From Pseudomonas weihenstephanensis (lineage in GTDB: Bacteria > Pseudomonadota > Gammaproteobacteria > Pseudomonadales > Pseudomonadaceae): a DNA stretch of 64,000 nucleotides. Below, one piece after another: positions 16,811-25,837 of the stretch; within the stretch, counting starts at the first letter, position 1, and every line of letters starts with the position of its first letter. The notes beneath the pieces were generated by a model. It made no database searches, had not been told where the DNA came from, and saw only the letters and a program-made list of their open reading frames with translations. The translations under genes were made by a program, and so were the position numbers. The DNA is taken from assembly GCF_001043055.1 (NCBI RefSeq), contig NZ_JYLF01000002.1, positions 1-64,000 of the forward strand. The letters run 5' to 3'.

Positions 16811-19651
16811 TCAGACCTCGTCTAGCTCCGGCTGTTGTGCCGCCCCCGCTCCCGCATGTTTTGCCTCGTCATGGCGACGAATGTATTTCCAGTCATCCTC
16901 ATCGATATAAATCCCGTTAGGCCCGCTACCCCCCTCAAGGTCGATGGCCACATGGGCACAGACTTGCGGCTTGACGCTGGCCAGAATCGGTACAAAGCCC
17001 AATTGCAAACTGGTTTCGAGCAGCGCGGTCTGGTTTTTCTCATCGATGTCTGCCGCCTCATCAAGGTAGTACGGCAAACGAATGCGCCCGGCCAGGTCGC
17101 GGTCCATCAAGTGCAGCAACAAATACATGTTGGTCAGCGCCTTGATCGTCATGGTGGTGCCGTTGGACGCCGCCCCGTCGATGTCGGTATGAATCACCGG
17201 TTGTCCATTGACCTTGGTGATCTCGAATGCCAGTTCAAACAGGTCCTTGAGGCCCAACTGGTTATGGTTGGCGGCCACCAGACGCGCCAGGTATTCCTTG
17301 GCTTCTTCGTTTTTGTTGTCTTGCTCGGCGCTTTGGCTGAGGTCGAACACCGACAATGTTTCGCCTTCTTCGTATTGCCCGGCGCTGTGGATAATTTGAT
17401 CGATGTGCTTGAGCGCTTCCTTGTTGGGCGCCAGCACAATGCGAAAGCTTTGCAGGTTCGATACCTGGCGTTTGTTGATCTCGCGGTTGAACAGCGCCAG
17501 TTGATGCTCAAGGCTGTCGTAGTCGCTGCGAATGTTGCGCAAGGTACGGGCGATGTCCGTGACGGCTGCGCGCCGCGCTTTGCCGAGGGTCAGGGCTTCT
17601 TCAGTGCGGTGCGCGTACGCGTTGATCAGCAGTTGCAGACGGCGCTCCATATCGTCTTCGCTGTCGAACTTGGCCACACCTTTCAAGCGCACTTGTGCAT
17701 ACAGCGCTTCGATCTGGCCGTCGCAGCGCAATAGCCCTTGCCACGTGTCCTGATAGTCGTTGAGCAATGGCAGCAAGTTGTCCATCGAGTCGTCGATCGG
17801 GTCCATGAACGGGGTGCCGAACGGCAGGTCGGCGGGCAACAGTTGGCGGCGGCGCAGGCTGTCATCCAGCGTGCGCTGTTTGGCTTCCATGTCGCCGAGC
17901 TGGCGCCCGACCAGTTGCAGCTTGGCCGACAGTTGCTGCACGCGTTCGGTGAACGCATCGCTGGAGCGCTTCAATTCATCTTGCGCCGCTTCAGCCTGAG
18001 CCAGTTGCTCCAGTTTTTCGCCTTCTTCGGCACTCAGCGTCTGGCTGCGGCGGAAGTCTTCCAGCGCCTTTTGCGCGTCCAGCACTTGCTGGTACAGCGA
18101 CTCGGCTTCGTGCTTGCTCGCCGCGCGGTCCGAGGTCACGGCCTGTTGGGTTTTCAGTTGCTTGAGTTCTTTGTCCAGACGCTCTTTTTGATCGCGCAGT
18201 GCGGCCCGGTCTGCCAGTGCTTGCAAGGCGGGCGGTTCGATATGGCTGAGGTCGATGGACAGCCCCGGCGCTTCAAAGCGTTCACCTTTGAAGCCCTCCA
18301 GGATCATTTCCAGCGACTTGACCCACGCGTCGCTGTCGTCCAGCGCAATCCCGTGCTCGCCCAGCGGCAAGCTGAACAGAGCGCTGTTGAACAGCCGCAT
18401 CAGGCGCTCAACGTCCTGCTGCGAAAACTCTTCGCGCAGACGGGCGTAGCTGTTGTTGTCGGCGTGATCGAGTTGCTGCTTGACCGACTTCAGGCGTTTT
18501 TCCAGATCGCGAACCCGCTCGTCCAGATCTTCGGCGCTGAACTGACGCGATTGCGCGAGCGCGCCCGCCAGTTCGTCGTGCGCGTCTTTGGCGGCGAGCA
18601 ACTGTTGTTCGAGTACTTTCACATCGGCCACCAGCGCGAAGCGGTGCTTGAGCACCGACAGCTCGCCCAGCCAGCGCTGGATGCCGGTGATTTCGCGCTC
18701 CAGGCGCATCAGTTCCTGGGTGCTGCTGCGCTGATCGTTTTGCAGTGCGTCTTGCTCGCCGCGGTAGTGCTCGGACTGAATCAGCAGCTCCTCTTTGCGC
18801 GCCCCGGCATAGTCCTGCCAAGCGCCGAGCAATGAATCAAGGATCGGTGACAGGCGATGCAGCTTGCCGCGTAGCAGGTCGCGCTGGCGCACGCCGCCTG
18901 CCAATGACTCGACCAGAGGCCCGGCGCCGACCAGTGCGTTGTAATCCTGCTCCATGCGCCGTACATCGCGGAACGCTTCTTCACAGGCGGCGATGTAATC
19001 GACACTGCCCGAGCGCAGGCTGTGTTCAAAGGCATCGAGGAACAGTTGCTTGAGTTTGGCGGCCGTGATTTCGCGCATGTGCAGCAGGTTGATAAACAGC
19101 GCGCGGAAAGTTTTGAGGCTTTGCTCGCTGGTGGAGCGCAGCGGGATCAGGGTGAGGTCGAGCGGGATCGAGGTGTGACCGCCGACCAGCAAGCGCCGCA
19201 GTTCGTCAGGCTTGAGTTCGTAGGCTTTCAGGCCGTTGCGCTCAAGGTTGCTGAACAACTCTTTTTGGCGCAGACAGGTGTCGTCTTTTTGGTAATGGGC
19301 CAGGTCCAGCTTGCCGGCGTAGGCGAAAAACTGATGGCCGAAACCGCCTCCGGGGCCGCGCCCGACCACACCAATCACATGCGGGCCGTGGGGCAGGGAC
19401 ACCTCAACGAGGATATAGCTGGTGTCGGAGGCGAAGTAAAAACGCCGCGATTGTTCAAGGCTGTATTTGCCGAAGCTCATGTCCGACATGCGTGCCAGAA
19501 TCGGGAACTGCAAAGCGTTGATCGACGCCGACTTGCCGAGGTTGTTGGCCCCGTACACCGACAACGGATGTTCCAGCGGGAACAGGCCCAGGCTGTAACC
19601 GGCAGTGTTCAACAAGGCAAAGCGGCGTATTCCGTAACGTTCTTGGCTCAT
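16811..19651 (-). CDS. mksB: Condensin MksB, SMC-like ATPase subunit
   Basis: 946-residue MukB-like SMC protein of the MksBEF condensin, which compacts and helps segregate chromosomal DNA. The N-terminal ATPase head has the Walker A stretch GANNLGKSASINALQ (about residues 34-48). Long coiled coils with an internal hinge-like zone follow, and the C-terminal head includes LPYYLDEAADIDEKNQ, which is the Walker B region. It is the last gene of mksF-mksE-mksB and overlaps mksE by four bases (ATGA). No toprim-nuclease gene (mksG/jetD) follows: the next downstream genes are the AT-rich spacer and an unrelated regulator. This argues for a housekeeping condensin, not a Wadjet defence system. Confidence 0.9.
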   Translation of the reverse strand: MSQERYGIRRFALLNTAGYSLGLFPLEHPLSVYGANNLGKSASINALQFPILARMSDMSFGKYSLEQSRRFYFASDTSYILVEVSLPHGPHVIGVVGRGPGGGFGHQFFAYAGKLDLAHYQKDDTCLRQKELFSNLERNGLKAYELKPDELRRLLVGGHTSIPLDLTLIPLRSTSEQSLKTFRALFINLLHMREITAAKLKQLFLDAFEHSLRSGSVDYIAACEEAFRDVRRMEQDYNALVGAGPLVESLAGGVRQRDLLRGKLHRLSPILDSLLGAWQDYAGARKEELLIQSEHYRGEQDALQNDQRSSTQELMRLEREITGIQRWLGELSVLKHRFALVADVKVLEQQLLAAKDAHDELAGALAQSRQFSAEDLDERVRDLEKRLKSVKQQLDHADNNSYARLREEFSQQDVERLMRLFNSALFSLPLGEHGIALDDSDAWVKSLEMILEGFKGERFEAPGLSIDLSHIEPPALQALADRAALRDQKERLDKELKQLKTQQAVTSDRAASKHEAESLYQQVLDAQKALEDFRRSQTLSAEEGEKLEQLAQAEAAQDELKRSSDAFTERVQQLSAKLQLVGRQLGDMEAKQRTLDDSLRRRQLLPADLPFGTPFMDPIDDSMDNLLPLLNDYQDTWQGLLRCDGQIEALYAQVRLKGVAKFDSEDDMERRLQLLINAYAHRTEEALTLGKARRAAVTDIARTLRNIRSDYDSLEHQLALFNREINKRQVSNLQSFRIVLAPNKEALKHIDQIIHSAGQYEEGETLSVFDLSQSAEQDNKNEEAKEYLARLVAANHNQLGLKDLFELAFEITKVNGQPVIHTDIDGAASNGTTMTIKALTNMYLLLHLMDRDLAGRIRLPYYLDEAADIDEKNQTALLETSLQLGFVPILASVKPQVCAHVAIDLEGGSGPNGIYIDEDDWKYIRRHDEAKHAGAGAAQQPELDEV

Positions 19652-20310
19652 GCGTCCATCTCCTGTTGCTCGGCGGCAATGGCCCGCGCCAAGGCGGCGT
19701 CTTCGTCTTCGTCCTCGACCTCAGGGTCGTCCCCTGCCAACACGGGCGTGGGCAACGGCAAGATGCTGTGCAGGCTGGCCGCCAGATCGCGGTCCTGTTG
19801 CACCGACAGGCACACATCGAGAAAGCGGTGCATCGGCGGCAAGAAGCGATAAATCCCGCTCTCTTCGTTGGCGAAGCCCAGTTGCGTCATGCGGCGCATG
19901 ATTTTTTCTTCCAGCTCGTCCTGGGTCGTGACTTCGGCTTGCACAAACAGGTCGCGGTATTTTTCCAGCAGCGCGGGCAGTTCGTCGCGGCCCAGACTAC
20001 CGCCATCGAGCACGGCAATCGGGTCGCGCCCCTGATCGGCCAAATGCTCAACGATGATGAACGTGAACAGCGCCAGACGCTGCGCGGTCTTGTTGACCTG
20101 CGCTGTGGCGGTGTCGGGCACGAAGTAATAAAAACCGCGGGTATCACACACCAGCTCAAAGCCCAGCGCCTTGAACAGGGCGCGGTACTGATCCTGGAAG
20201 TTCGACAACTGCGCGTACAGCTCCGGGTCGCGTCGGCTCACGTGGTAGCCCTTGAACAATTCACGAAAAATCGGTGCCAGTTGGGACAGTTCAGACAGAT
20301 CAAGATGCAT
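19648..20310 (-). CDS. mksE: Condensin MksE subunit
   Basis: About 220 residues from ATG 20310 (MHLDLSELSQLAPIF). The reading frame is open further upstream to 20415, but that part overlaps mksF in another frame and has no start signal. MukE-like winged-helix kleisin-interacting protein: LYAQLSNFQDQYRALFKALGFELV and FYYFVPD are typical of MksE. An acidic tail (EVEDEDEDAALARA) precedes the end. It overlaps mksF by 11 bases and mksB by four, so the three subunits are translationally coupled. Confidence 0.87.
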   Translation of the reverse strand: MHLDLSELSQLAPIFRELFKGYHVSRRDPELYAQLSNFQDQYRALFKALGFELVCDTRGFYYFVPDTATAQVNKTAQRLALFTFIIVEHLADQGRDPIAVLDGGSLGRDELPALLEKYRDLFVQAEVTTQDELEEKIMRRMTQLGFANEESGIYRFLPPMHRFLDVCLSVQQDRDLAASLHSILPLPTPVLAGDDPEVEDEDEDAALARAIAAEQQEMDA

Positions 20311-21580
20311 GGAGAGGGCTCGCAGTAGGCTCGGCCGCGTCTTCGCTGCGTGAAAGCAGGGCGAAGGAGCGCAGGCTGACCAAATGTTCGTGGGTGTGAT
20401 ACTCGCGACGCTCAAGACGTTCGCGCACGAAGCGTTTCTCGCGCGACAAGCGCGAGAACCAATACAGCAATTCGTCGGTGTCGCCGTTGGGCTCTTGGGC
20501 CAGCAACCAGCTCATCAAGTCCGGCATGGGCAGCGCGTCACTGCAACGGTCGAGCATTTCCTTTACCGTGCGCGGTGCTTTAGGGGCCTCGCCCACCTTG
20601 TGGGTTTTGTGCGCTTTGGGGAACCGTGCGGGTTTGGGTTCAAAGCGCGCGAGCGCATACACGTAGGCCTCGACCTGGCTGGCGCTGCCCAAAAAGGTGC
20701 TTTGCGGGCGAGTGAACATCGGCATTGCCGCTTGCGGCACTGCGTCCAGCCCTTTGCGTCGAATGGCCGCCAGGGCCAGTGCCGCGCCACGGGTGACGGC
20801 GTTGTGGCGGCGGGCCTCTTCACGCAGCGGCAGCAGCAGTTCGCGGGCGTGGCGCAGCGTCAATTGCGCACTGGTTTGCATTTCGAGGATGCGCGCATGG
20901 GTGCGCAGCAGCATGTCGTCATCGACCAAGTGGCCAAGACGTTGCTGTTCACTGAGCATGCGCAGCAGCACATTTTCGACCTTGCGCACGCCTTGTTCGA
21001 AGGCGCCGTCGGCATTGACTAACTGAATCATCGGCTCGACGTATTCATCCCACGTCGCCAGCACTTCGGCGTAACGCTGGCGCAACGGGATCTGCCGGTC
21101 GCTGGTCTTGGCACGTTCTGCCACAGCCACCAGCGCCTGTTCATCGTTGGCCAGTTTTTTCAGCACATCGCGTACCCGCATATCGAGCAGACGCAGCTGG
21201 CGCGCCAGATCGTTGCCGTCGCGGACATCGAACGCATCCTGGATATAACCCGCCAGGCGCTCCAGATGGCGCAGGTAGGCTTCGATCTCCAGGCACAGGC
21301 CGAGGCGGTGTTCACGTCGCAAATAGGCCAGGAAGTCATGGATTTGCGCGTTCAGCTCAAAGCGGTTAGGGCTTTTGGCGACCGGCACCAGAATGTCGAG
21401 CCGGATCCAGCTATCGAGCACCTGGGTGATGTCTTGCGGTGTGCTGTCCACCTGATGCGCTGCCAATTGCAGACGCAGTTCGCTGAGGCTCAAGGTGCCT
21501 TGGTCGAAGTGTTCACACAAAGGCTCAAGGAGTGCCCAGTGCTCGGCGAGGGCACGTAAAACGCGCTTGGGTTCGATCAT
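20300..21580 (-). CDS. mksF: Condensin MksF, kleisin subunit
   Basis: 426 residues from ATG 21580 (MIEPKRVLRALAEHW); the 53 extra residues of the longest open frame are intergenic in character. MksF is the kleisin that bridges the MksB heads. It has an N-terminal winged-helix region, a helical middle (LDMRVRDVLKKLANDEQALV and following) and a C-terminal winged helix ending near SEDAAEPTASPLHAS. It is the first gene of the mks operon, divergent from the holD-like gene. The same order, with the same holD-rimI neighbourhood, is known from P. aeruginosa (PA4676-PA4686 region), which supports core-genome status. Confidence 0.87.
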   Translation of the reverse strand: MIEPKRVLRALAEHWALLEPLCEHFDQGTLSLSELRLQLAAHQVDSTPQDITQVLDSWIRLDILVPVAKSPNRFELNAQIHDFLAYLRREHRLGLCLEIEAYLRHLERLAGYIQDAFDVRDGNDLARQLRLLDMRVRDVLKKLANDEQALVAVAERAKTSDRQIPLRQRYAEVLATWDEYVEPMIQLVNADGAFEQGVRKVENVLLRMLSEQQRLGHLVDDDMLLRTHARILEMQTSAQLTLRHARELLLPLREEARRHNAVTRGAALALAAIRRKGLDAVPQAAMPMFTRPQSTFLGSASQVEAYVYALARFEPKPARFPKAHKTHKVGEAPKAPRTVKEMLDRCSDALPMPDLMSWLLAQEPNGDTDELLYWFSRLSREKRFVRERLERREYHTHEHLVSLRSFALLSRSEDAAEPTASPLHAS

Positions 21581-21752
21581 GGGAGGGCCGGTCGATTGGC
21601 AATGAAAGGCGGCGATTGTACTGCGCACATCTTTACTTGGCGATCTGCCGCCGGATGGGCCCAGCCACCATCGGGCGATCAACAGCAGGCGTGAAGGGCA
21701 GAAGGGCGGTAGAATCCCCGCTCTTTTGTTATCCACAGATGGCCGACCCTTG

Positions 21753-22532
21753 TTGAATGAGTCCCGCCGCCGCGCTTACTTGACCGCCATGCAGGTGGTC
21801 AGTTGGTTACCGCGCACTGAATTGCCGTTTGCCGCCCCGTCGCGGCCAGAACTGCTGGTGTTTGATGAGGCGCCTGTAGCGCCCGTGATTGCGCAGCCTG
21901 TGGCCAAGGCCAAGGTGGTGGTCGCACCGAGCGCACCTGCCGAGCGGCCAAAGATCGAAGTGCCACGGCCTTCGGTCACCGTGCGCGCGGCGAGCAAACC
22001 AGTGGTCGAAGGCGACGTCGCGCCCGTGGTGGCCAAAGCGGCGCCCGTGCCGCCCCCGCGTTTTGCCTTGCAGTTGCTGCGCGCAGGCCGTTGCCTGGTG
22101 TTGGTGGAGTTACCCACAGGTGGGGCGTTCCAAAGCCGCGATCCAGCCTATTTGTTGCTCAAAGACATGCTGCGTGCTGCGGGCTTGCCCGACAGCCCGC
22201 AAATCATTGGCGAGCCGATTCGCTGGCCTTTGCTGCGCCGTGGCAACGTCGATCAAGGGCCGGATGCGGCCCGTGAATTCGTACAGGGCTTTCTGATGGC
22301 GCGCCTTGAAGAGGCCGAGTGCGCCTGCTTATGGTTGATCGGATTGCCTGCGGTGCGTTTCGCCGGTGAGGTCAACGCCGAGTCGTTTAATCGCGAACTT
22401 GAAATTGAAGGGTTGGGCTGCGCATGGGCGCTGCCGGGCCTGGAACTGTTAATGGATGAGCCACACCGCAAAGCGGATGTGTGGCAAGCCATGCGCCGGC
22501 TGATGGCGCGCTGGAAACCTATCAATGAGTGA
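21753..22532 (+). CDS. holD: DNA polymerase III psi subunit-like protein (HolD)
   Basis: About 259 residues if TTG 21753 is the start. The frame is open to TTG 21726, but TAGAAT at 21710-21715 looks like a -10 box, which favours the later codon. N-terminal SRRRAYLTAMQVVSWLPR corresponds to the SRRDWQLQQLGITQW start of E. coli psi, and the C-terminal KADVWQAMRRLMARW to its ALWQQI region. Between them lies a Pro/Ala/Val-rich linker of about 70 residues absent from E. coli psi (137 residues). Psi links the clamp loader to chi and SSB. As in E. coli, holD immediately precedes and overlaps rimI, here by 8 bases. Without the synteny this would be called hypothetical. Confidence 0.65.
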   Translation: MNESRRRAYLTAMQVVSWLPRTELPFAAPSRPELLVFDEAPVAPVIAQPVAKAKVVVAPSAPAERPKIEVPRPSVTVRAASKPVVEGDVAPVVAKAAPVPPPRFALQLLRAGRCLVLVELPTGGAFQSRDPAYLLLKDMLRAAGLPDSPQIIGEPIRWPLLRRGNVDQGPDAAREFVQGFLMARLEEAECACLWLIGLPAVRFAGEVNAESFNRELEIEGLGCAWALPGLELLMDEPHRKADVWQAMRRLMARWKPINE

Positions 22533-22977
22533 CGCTGTAACGTTCCGCCCGATGACCGAGGCGGACCTCGATGCCGTACTGAAAATTGAATACGCGGCAT
22601 TCAGCCACCCGTGGACGCGAGGCATTTTTCTCGACGGGTTGGGCAAATATCACATCTGGCTGATGTTCGAAGGCGAGCAGCAAGTGGGCCACGGCGTGGT
22701 GCAGATCATTCTGGACGAAGCGCATTTGCTCAACATCACGGTCAAGCCAGAAAGTCAGGGCCGTGGCCTGGGGCTTAAACTGCTGGAACACTTGATGTCG
22801 ATTGCCTATCGGCACGAAGCCCGTGAGTGCTTCCTCGAACTGCGCGACAGCAACACCGCGGCCTTCAAGTTGTACGAGCGCTATGGCTTTAACGAGATCG
22901 GCCGCCGCCGCGACTATTACCCGGCAGTGGGCGGTCGCGAAGATGCGGTGGTCATGGCCTGTACATTGGTGGACTGA
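22525..22977 (+). CDS. rimI: Ribosomal protein S18-alanine N-acetyltransferase RimI
   Basis: 150-residue GNAT acetyltransferase that acetylates the N-terminal alanine of S18. The acetyl-CoA loop is visible as QGRGLGLKLLEHL, the family end as FKLYERYGFNEIGRRRDYYP, and the N-terminus as FRPMTEADLDAVLKIEYAAFSHPWT. Size and motifs are normal for RimI. It overlaps the holD-like gene and is followed by a strong terminator, so the pair forms one short operon. Confidence 0.93.
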   Translation: MSDAVTFRPMTEADLDAVLKIEYAAFSHPWTRGIFLDGLGKYHIWLMFEGEQQVGHGVVQIILDEAHLLNITVKPESQGRGLGLKLLEHLMSIAYRHEARECFLELRDSNTAAFKLYERYGFNEIGRRRDYYPAVGGREDAVVMACTLVD

Positions 22978-22989
22978 CCGTTTGGCCCA

Positions 22990-23034
22990 CCCCAAGCCTC
23001 TCCTTTTGGGAGAGGCTTGGGGTGAGGGGCTTTT
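22990..23034 (+). terminator. Terminator of holD-rimI
   Basis: CCCCAAGCCTCTCC and GGAGAGGCTTGGGG pair over 14 bases with a short loop; TGAGGGGCTTTT follows. It is similar in sequence to the hairpin at 24251-24300. Confidence 0.88.
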
Positions 23035-23446
23035 AATCTTTACGCCCCACCGGGTCAATATCGGCCAGTTCGGCCTCATCCAGCCCACGGCCTGCGCCGA
23101 TCTCGTCTTCATCCACCACGCTTAAATCCCAATCGGCCGCGCCGCCACGCGCTTGCGCGGCTTCCTGGGCATCGCGTGCGCCGTCTTCAGGGGTGAGCAT
23201 GTCGGCGTCCAGATCATCCGGGTTTGAGTCCCGGCCAGGCAGTGCGGCGCCACTCAGTTCTTTATTACGGGGACGATGGGCGGCCACATGGCGCTCGTAT
23301 TCTTCATCGCTCAGCAAGTCAGTCAAAGGCTCATGCGTGTCTTCGTCATCGTCGAAATCCAGCGGCTCAACCGCTCCCATGCGGTCTTCGGTATCGTCGA
23401 TTTCTGACGGTTCTTGCGCCCCGAATGGGCGGCGTGAATCGGTCAT
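23033..23446 (-). CDS. Small, very acidic hypothetical protein
   Basis: 137 residues, strongly acidic: runs of Asp and Glu such as IDDTEDRMGAVEPLDFDDDEDTHEPLTDLLSDEEYE, with several Asp-rich blocks after it and no membrane segment or signal peptide. The position between rimI and carbonic anhydrase matches an uncharacterised gene in P. aeruginosa (PA4677 region), which supports a real, conserved gene. Function is unknown. The stop codon touches the rimI terminator. Confidence 0.7.
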   Translation of the reverse strand: MTDSRRPFGAQEPSEIDDTEDRMGAVEPLDFDDDEDTHEPLTDLLSDEEYERHVAAHRPRNKELSGAALPGRDSNPDDLDADMLTPEDGARDAQEAAQARGGAADWDLSVVDEDEIGAGRGLDEAELADIDPVGRKD

Positions 23447-23598
23447 GGTAAATCCTCTTACTGTGGGGCCTGATACGGTGGACTGTAGCTAAGCTTGAAG
23501 ATTCCACCTGATTGCCCACTGGATTTGGCAGTTGCCCACGTGACCCCGACCGCCGGTCGGCTGTCAAAGCTGCGCATCAACTCTTGAGGCCTTACCGT

Positions 23599-24243
23599 AT
23601 GAACGAACTACAAGATCTGATTGATAACAACGCACGCTGGGCGGATGCGATCAAGCAGCAAGATCCCGAATTTTTCGCCAAGCTGGCTCGCCAGCAAGCG
23701 CCGGAATACCTATGGATTGGTTGTTCGGACGCACGCGTACCGGCCAACGAGATCGTCGGCATGCTGCCCGGCGATCTGTTTGTACACCGCAACGTCGCCA
23801 ATGTGGTGCTGCACACCGACCTCAACTGCTTGTCAGTGATTCAATACGCGGTCGATGTTTTGAAGGTCAAACACATCCTGGTCACCGGCCACTACGGTTG
23901 CGGCGGTGTCCGCGCCTCGATGCAGGACCAGCAACTGGGCCTGATTGACGGCTGGTTACGCTCGATTCGCGACCTGTATTACGAAAACCGCGAAGCGCTG
24001 GCGCTGCTGCCCACCGAAGAAGAACGGGTTGACCGCCTGTGCGAACTCAACGTGATTCAACAGGTGGCTAACGTGGGGCATACCAACATTGTGCAAAACG
24101 CCTGGCACCGCGGGCAGAGCCTGTCGGTTCATGGCTGTATTTACGGGATCAAGGACGGTCGCTGGAAAAGCCTGAACACCACCATCAGCGGCCTGGACCA
24201 GTTACCGCCGCAATACCGCTTGCGCCCGGTAAAACCGGTCTAA
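23599..24243 (+). CDS. can: Beta-class carbonic anhydrase
   Basis: 214 residues from ATG 23599 (MNELQDLIDN). Catalyses interconversion of carbon dioxide and bicarbonate in the cytoplasm. The zinc site and active site are all present: C42 in GCSDAR with D44 and R46, and H98 and C101 in GHYGCGG. This pattern is diagnostic for beta-carbonic anhydrases, and the length is typical of the Can/psCA group. An open frame extends upstream to 23512 but has no ribosome-binding site. It is followed by a strong terminator. Confidence 0.94.
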   Translation: MNELQDLIDNNARWADAIKQQDPEFFAKLARQQAPEYLWIGCSDARVPANEIVGMLPGDLFVHRNVANVVLHTDLNCLSVIQYAVDVLKVKHILVTGHYGCGGVRASMQDQQLGLIDGWLRSIRDLYYENREALALLPTEEERVDRLCELNVIQQVANVGHTNIVQNAWHRGQSLSVHGCIYGIKDGRWKSLNTTISGLDQLPPQYRLRPVKPV

Positions 24244-24250
24244 ACAGCCC

Positions 24251-24300
24251 CCTCACCCTAGCCCTCTCCCAAAGGGAGAGGGTTAGGGTGAGGATTTTTT
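24251..24300. terminator. Long terminator hairpin between convergent genes
   Basis: CCTCACCCTAGCCCTCTCCC pairs with GGGAGAGGGTTAGGGTGAGG, 20 pairs with a single G-T, a tiny AAA loop and TTTTTT after it on the plus strand. It ends the carbonic anhydrase gene and touches the stop codon of the convergent transporter gene. The same CTCTCC/GGAGAG core occurs at 22990-23034, so the two belong to one dispersed repeat family. Confidence 0.9.
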
Positions 24301-25708
24301 ATGGCATCACAGGTGGCACATACGTCAGCGTCGTTCCCAACGCCCACAGTAAAAACAGCACCAAGGGTGCATGCACCAACAACTGCACGAACGAAAACCC
24401 GATCAAGTCCCGAGCCTTCAACCCCAGCACACCCAATAACGGCAACATATAAAACGGGTTAATCAAGTTGGGCAGCGCTTCAGCCGCGTTGTAGATCTGT
24501 ACCGCCCAGCCCAAGTGATAACCCAGGTCATTGGCCACTTGCATCACGTACGGCGCTTCGATGATCCACTTGCCGCCACCCGACGGGATGAAGAACCCTA
24601 GCACCGCCGAGTACACGCCCATCAATACGGCATAGGTGTCGTGAGACGCGATGTGCACAAAAAACGTCGAGATGTGATGCGCCAGGGTTTGCCCGTCGGT
24701 GCCTTTGACCACGGTCATCAATGCGGCAATCGAGCCGTACAGCGGAAACTGAATCATCACCCCGGTTGTGGTCGGCACGGCGCTGGCGACGGCATTCAGA
24801 AAACTGCGCGGTCGCCAATGCAGCAGCGCGCCGAGCATCAAGAACAAAAAGTTGTACGTGTTAAGCCCCGAAATAGCGCTGATTGCCGGCTTGGTCGAGA
24901 ACTCGTGAAACAACCAGCCTGCCGCCAGCAGCACCAGCAATAGGGTCAGCAGTGGGCTGTATTCCAGCCATTCGCCCGGTCGGGTGCGTTCAGGCAGCTT
25001 GGGCAGGCTGAAACTGGGGTCAATGCCGCACGCTGCGGCATCGCGCGCCGACGCCGGGCCGGGGGCCGTGGCGTATGCCACGATCAACGACACCACCACC
25101 AGCGCCGCCAGTAACACACCGGACTGCCACAGAAAGATGGTTTCAGTGAACGGGATGACCCCGGTAATCGCCAGAATAGACGGCGGCAAACTGGCCGGGT
25201 TGGCCTGCAACTGCGCCGCCGAAGACGACAACCCCAAAGCCCACACCGCGCCAAGGCCCAGGTACGCGGCCGCGCGGTAGTCCATGCGCAAGTTCGTACG
25301 GCGCGCCAGTGCCCGCACCAGCAACCCGCCAAAGACCAGTGACAAGCCCCAATTGAGCAAGGAGGCGACCATCGAAATCAACGCCACCCAGCACACGGCC
25401 TGGCGTCCGTTCCTGGGTACTTGCGCGAGTTTGTCGATCAGTTTGACGGCGGGCGGTGAGCTGGCGACCACGTAGCCACCGATGACCACGAAGGCCATTT
25501 GCATGGTGAAGGGGATCAGGCTCCAGAAACCATCGCCAAACGCCATCGCCGCGTCTGTGGGTTTGGCCCCCATTGCCATCGTGGCCAGCGCCACGGTGAT
25601 CACTGCAACGGCGGCAAACACCCATGAATCGGGGAACCAGCGTTCGGCCCAATTGGAACAGCGCAGGGCAAAGCGGGCATAACGGCTGGCTTCAATCTCA
25701 GCGGCCAT
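24299..25708 (-). CDS. Short-chain fatty acid transporter, AtoE family
   Basis: 469-residue inner-membrane protein with about twelve hydrophobic segments. It resembles the E. coli AtoE/TIGR00366 family of short-chain fatty acid (acetoacetate, butyrate) permeases: a C-terminal IPSGGGKWIIEAPYV stretch, LPNLINPFYMLPLLG, and an N-terminal region with FPDSWVFAAVAVITVALA. Size is normal. It stands alone; no ato catabolic genes are adjacent, so the physiological substrate is uncertain. The gene ends within the terminator shared with carbonic anhydrase. Confidence 0.85.
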   Translation of the reverse strand: MAAEIEASRYARFALRCSNWAERWFPDSWVFAAVAVITVALATMAMGAKPTDAAMAFGDGFWSLIPFTMQMAFVVIGGYVVASSPPAVKLIDKLAQVPRNGRQAVCWVALISMVASLLNWGLSLVFGGLLVRALARRTNLRMDYRAAAYLGLGAVWALGLSSSAAQLQANPASLPPSILAITGVIPFTETIFLWQSGVLLAALVVVSLIVAYATAPGPASARDAAACGIDPSFSLPKLPERTRPGEWLEYSPLLTLLLVLLAAGWLFHEFSTKPAISAISGLNTYNFLFLMLGALLHWRPRSFLNAVASAVPTTTGVMIQFPLYGSIAALMTVVKGTDGQTLAHHISTFFVHIASHDTYAVLMGVYSAVLGFFIPSGGGKWIIEAPYVMQVANDLGYHLGWAVQIYNAAEALPNLINPFYMLPLLGVLGLKARDLIGFSFVQLLVHAPLVLFLLWALGTTLTYVPPVMP

Positions 25709-25837
25709 GGGACATACCTCAATTTCTTATGATTATGGTGACGCCTGCACCCAGCCTTTGAAGGTTCAAGGCATAGGCGGCGACTGAGCACACCATAAAT
25801 CAATCCTGAGGTATTGCCGATGGGCACCCGCGCAGGC

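Noticed and set aside
17738..18835. A 365-codon open frame on the plus strand inside mksB, and similar ones at 16835-17734 and 19022-19852
   Set aside because: They lie antisense to a well-recognised SMC gene of high G+C, where long shadow frames are expected; the translations are low-complexity Gln/Leu/Val-rich and have no start signals.
16811..21580. Wadjet/Jet plasmid-defence system
   Set aside because: The nuclease gene (jetD/mksG) is absent and the locus keeps the core order seen in P. aeruginosa.
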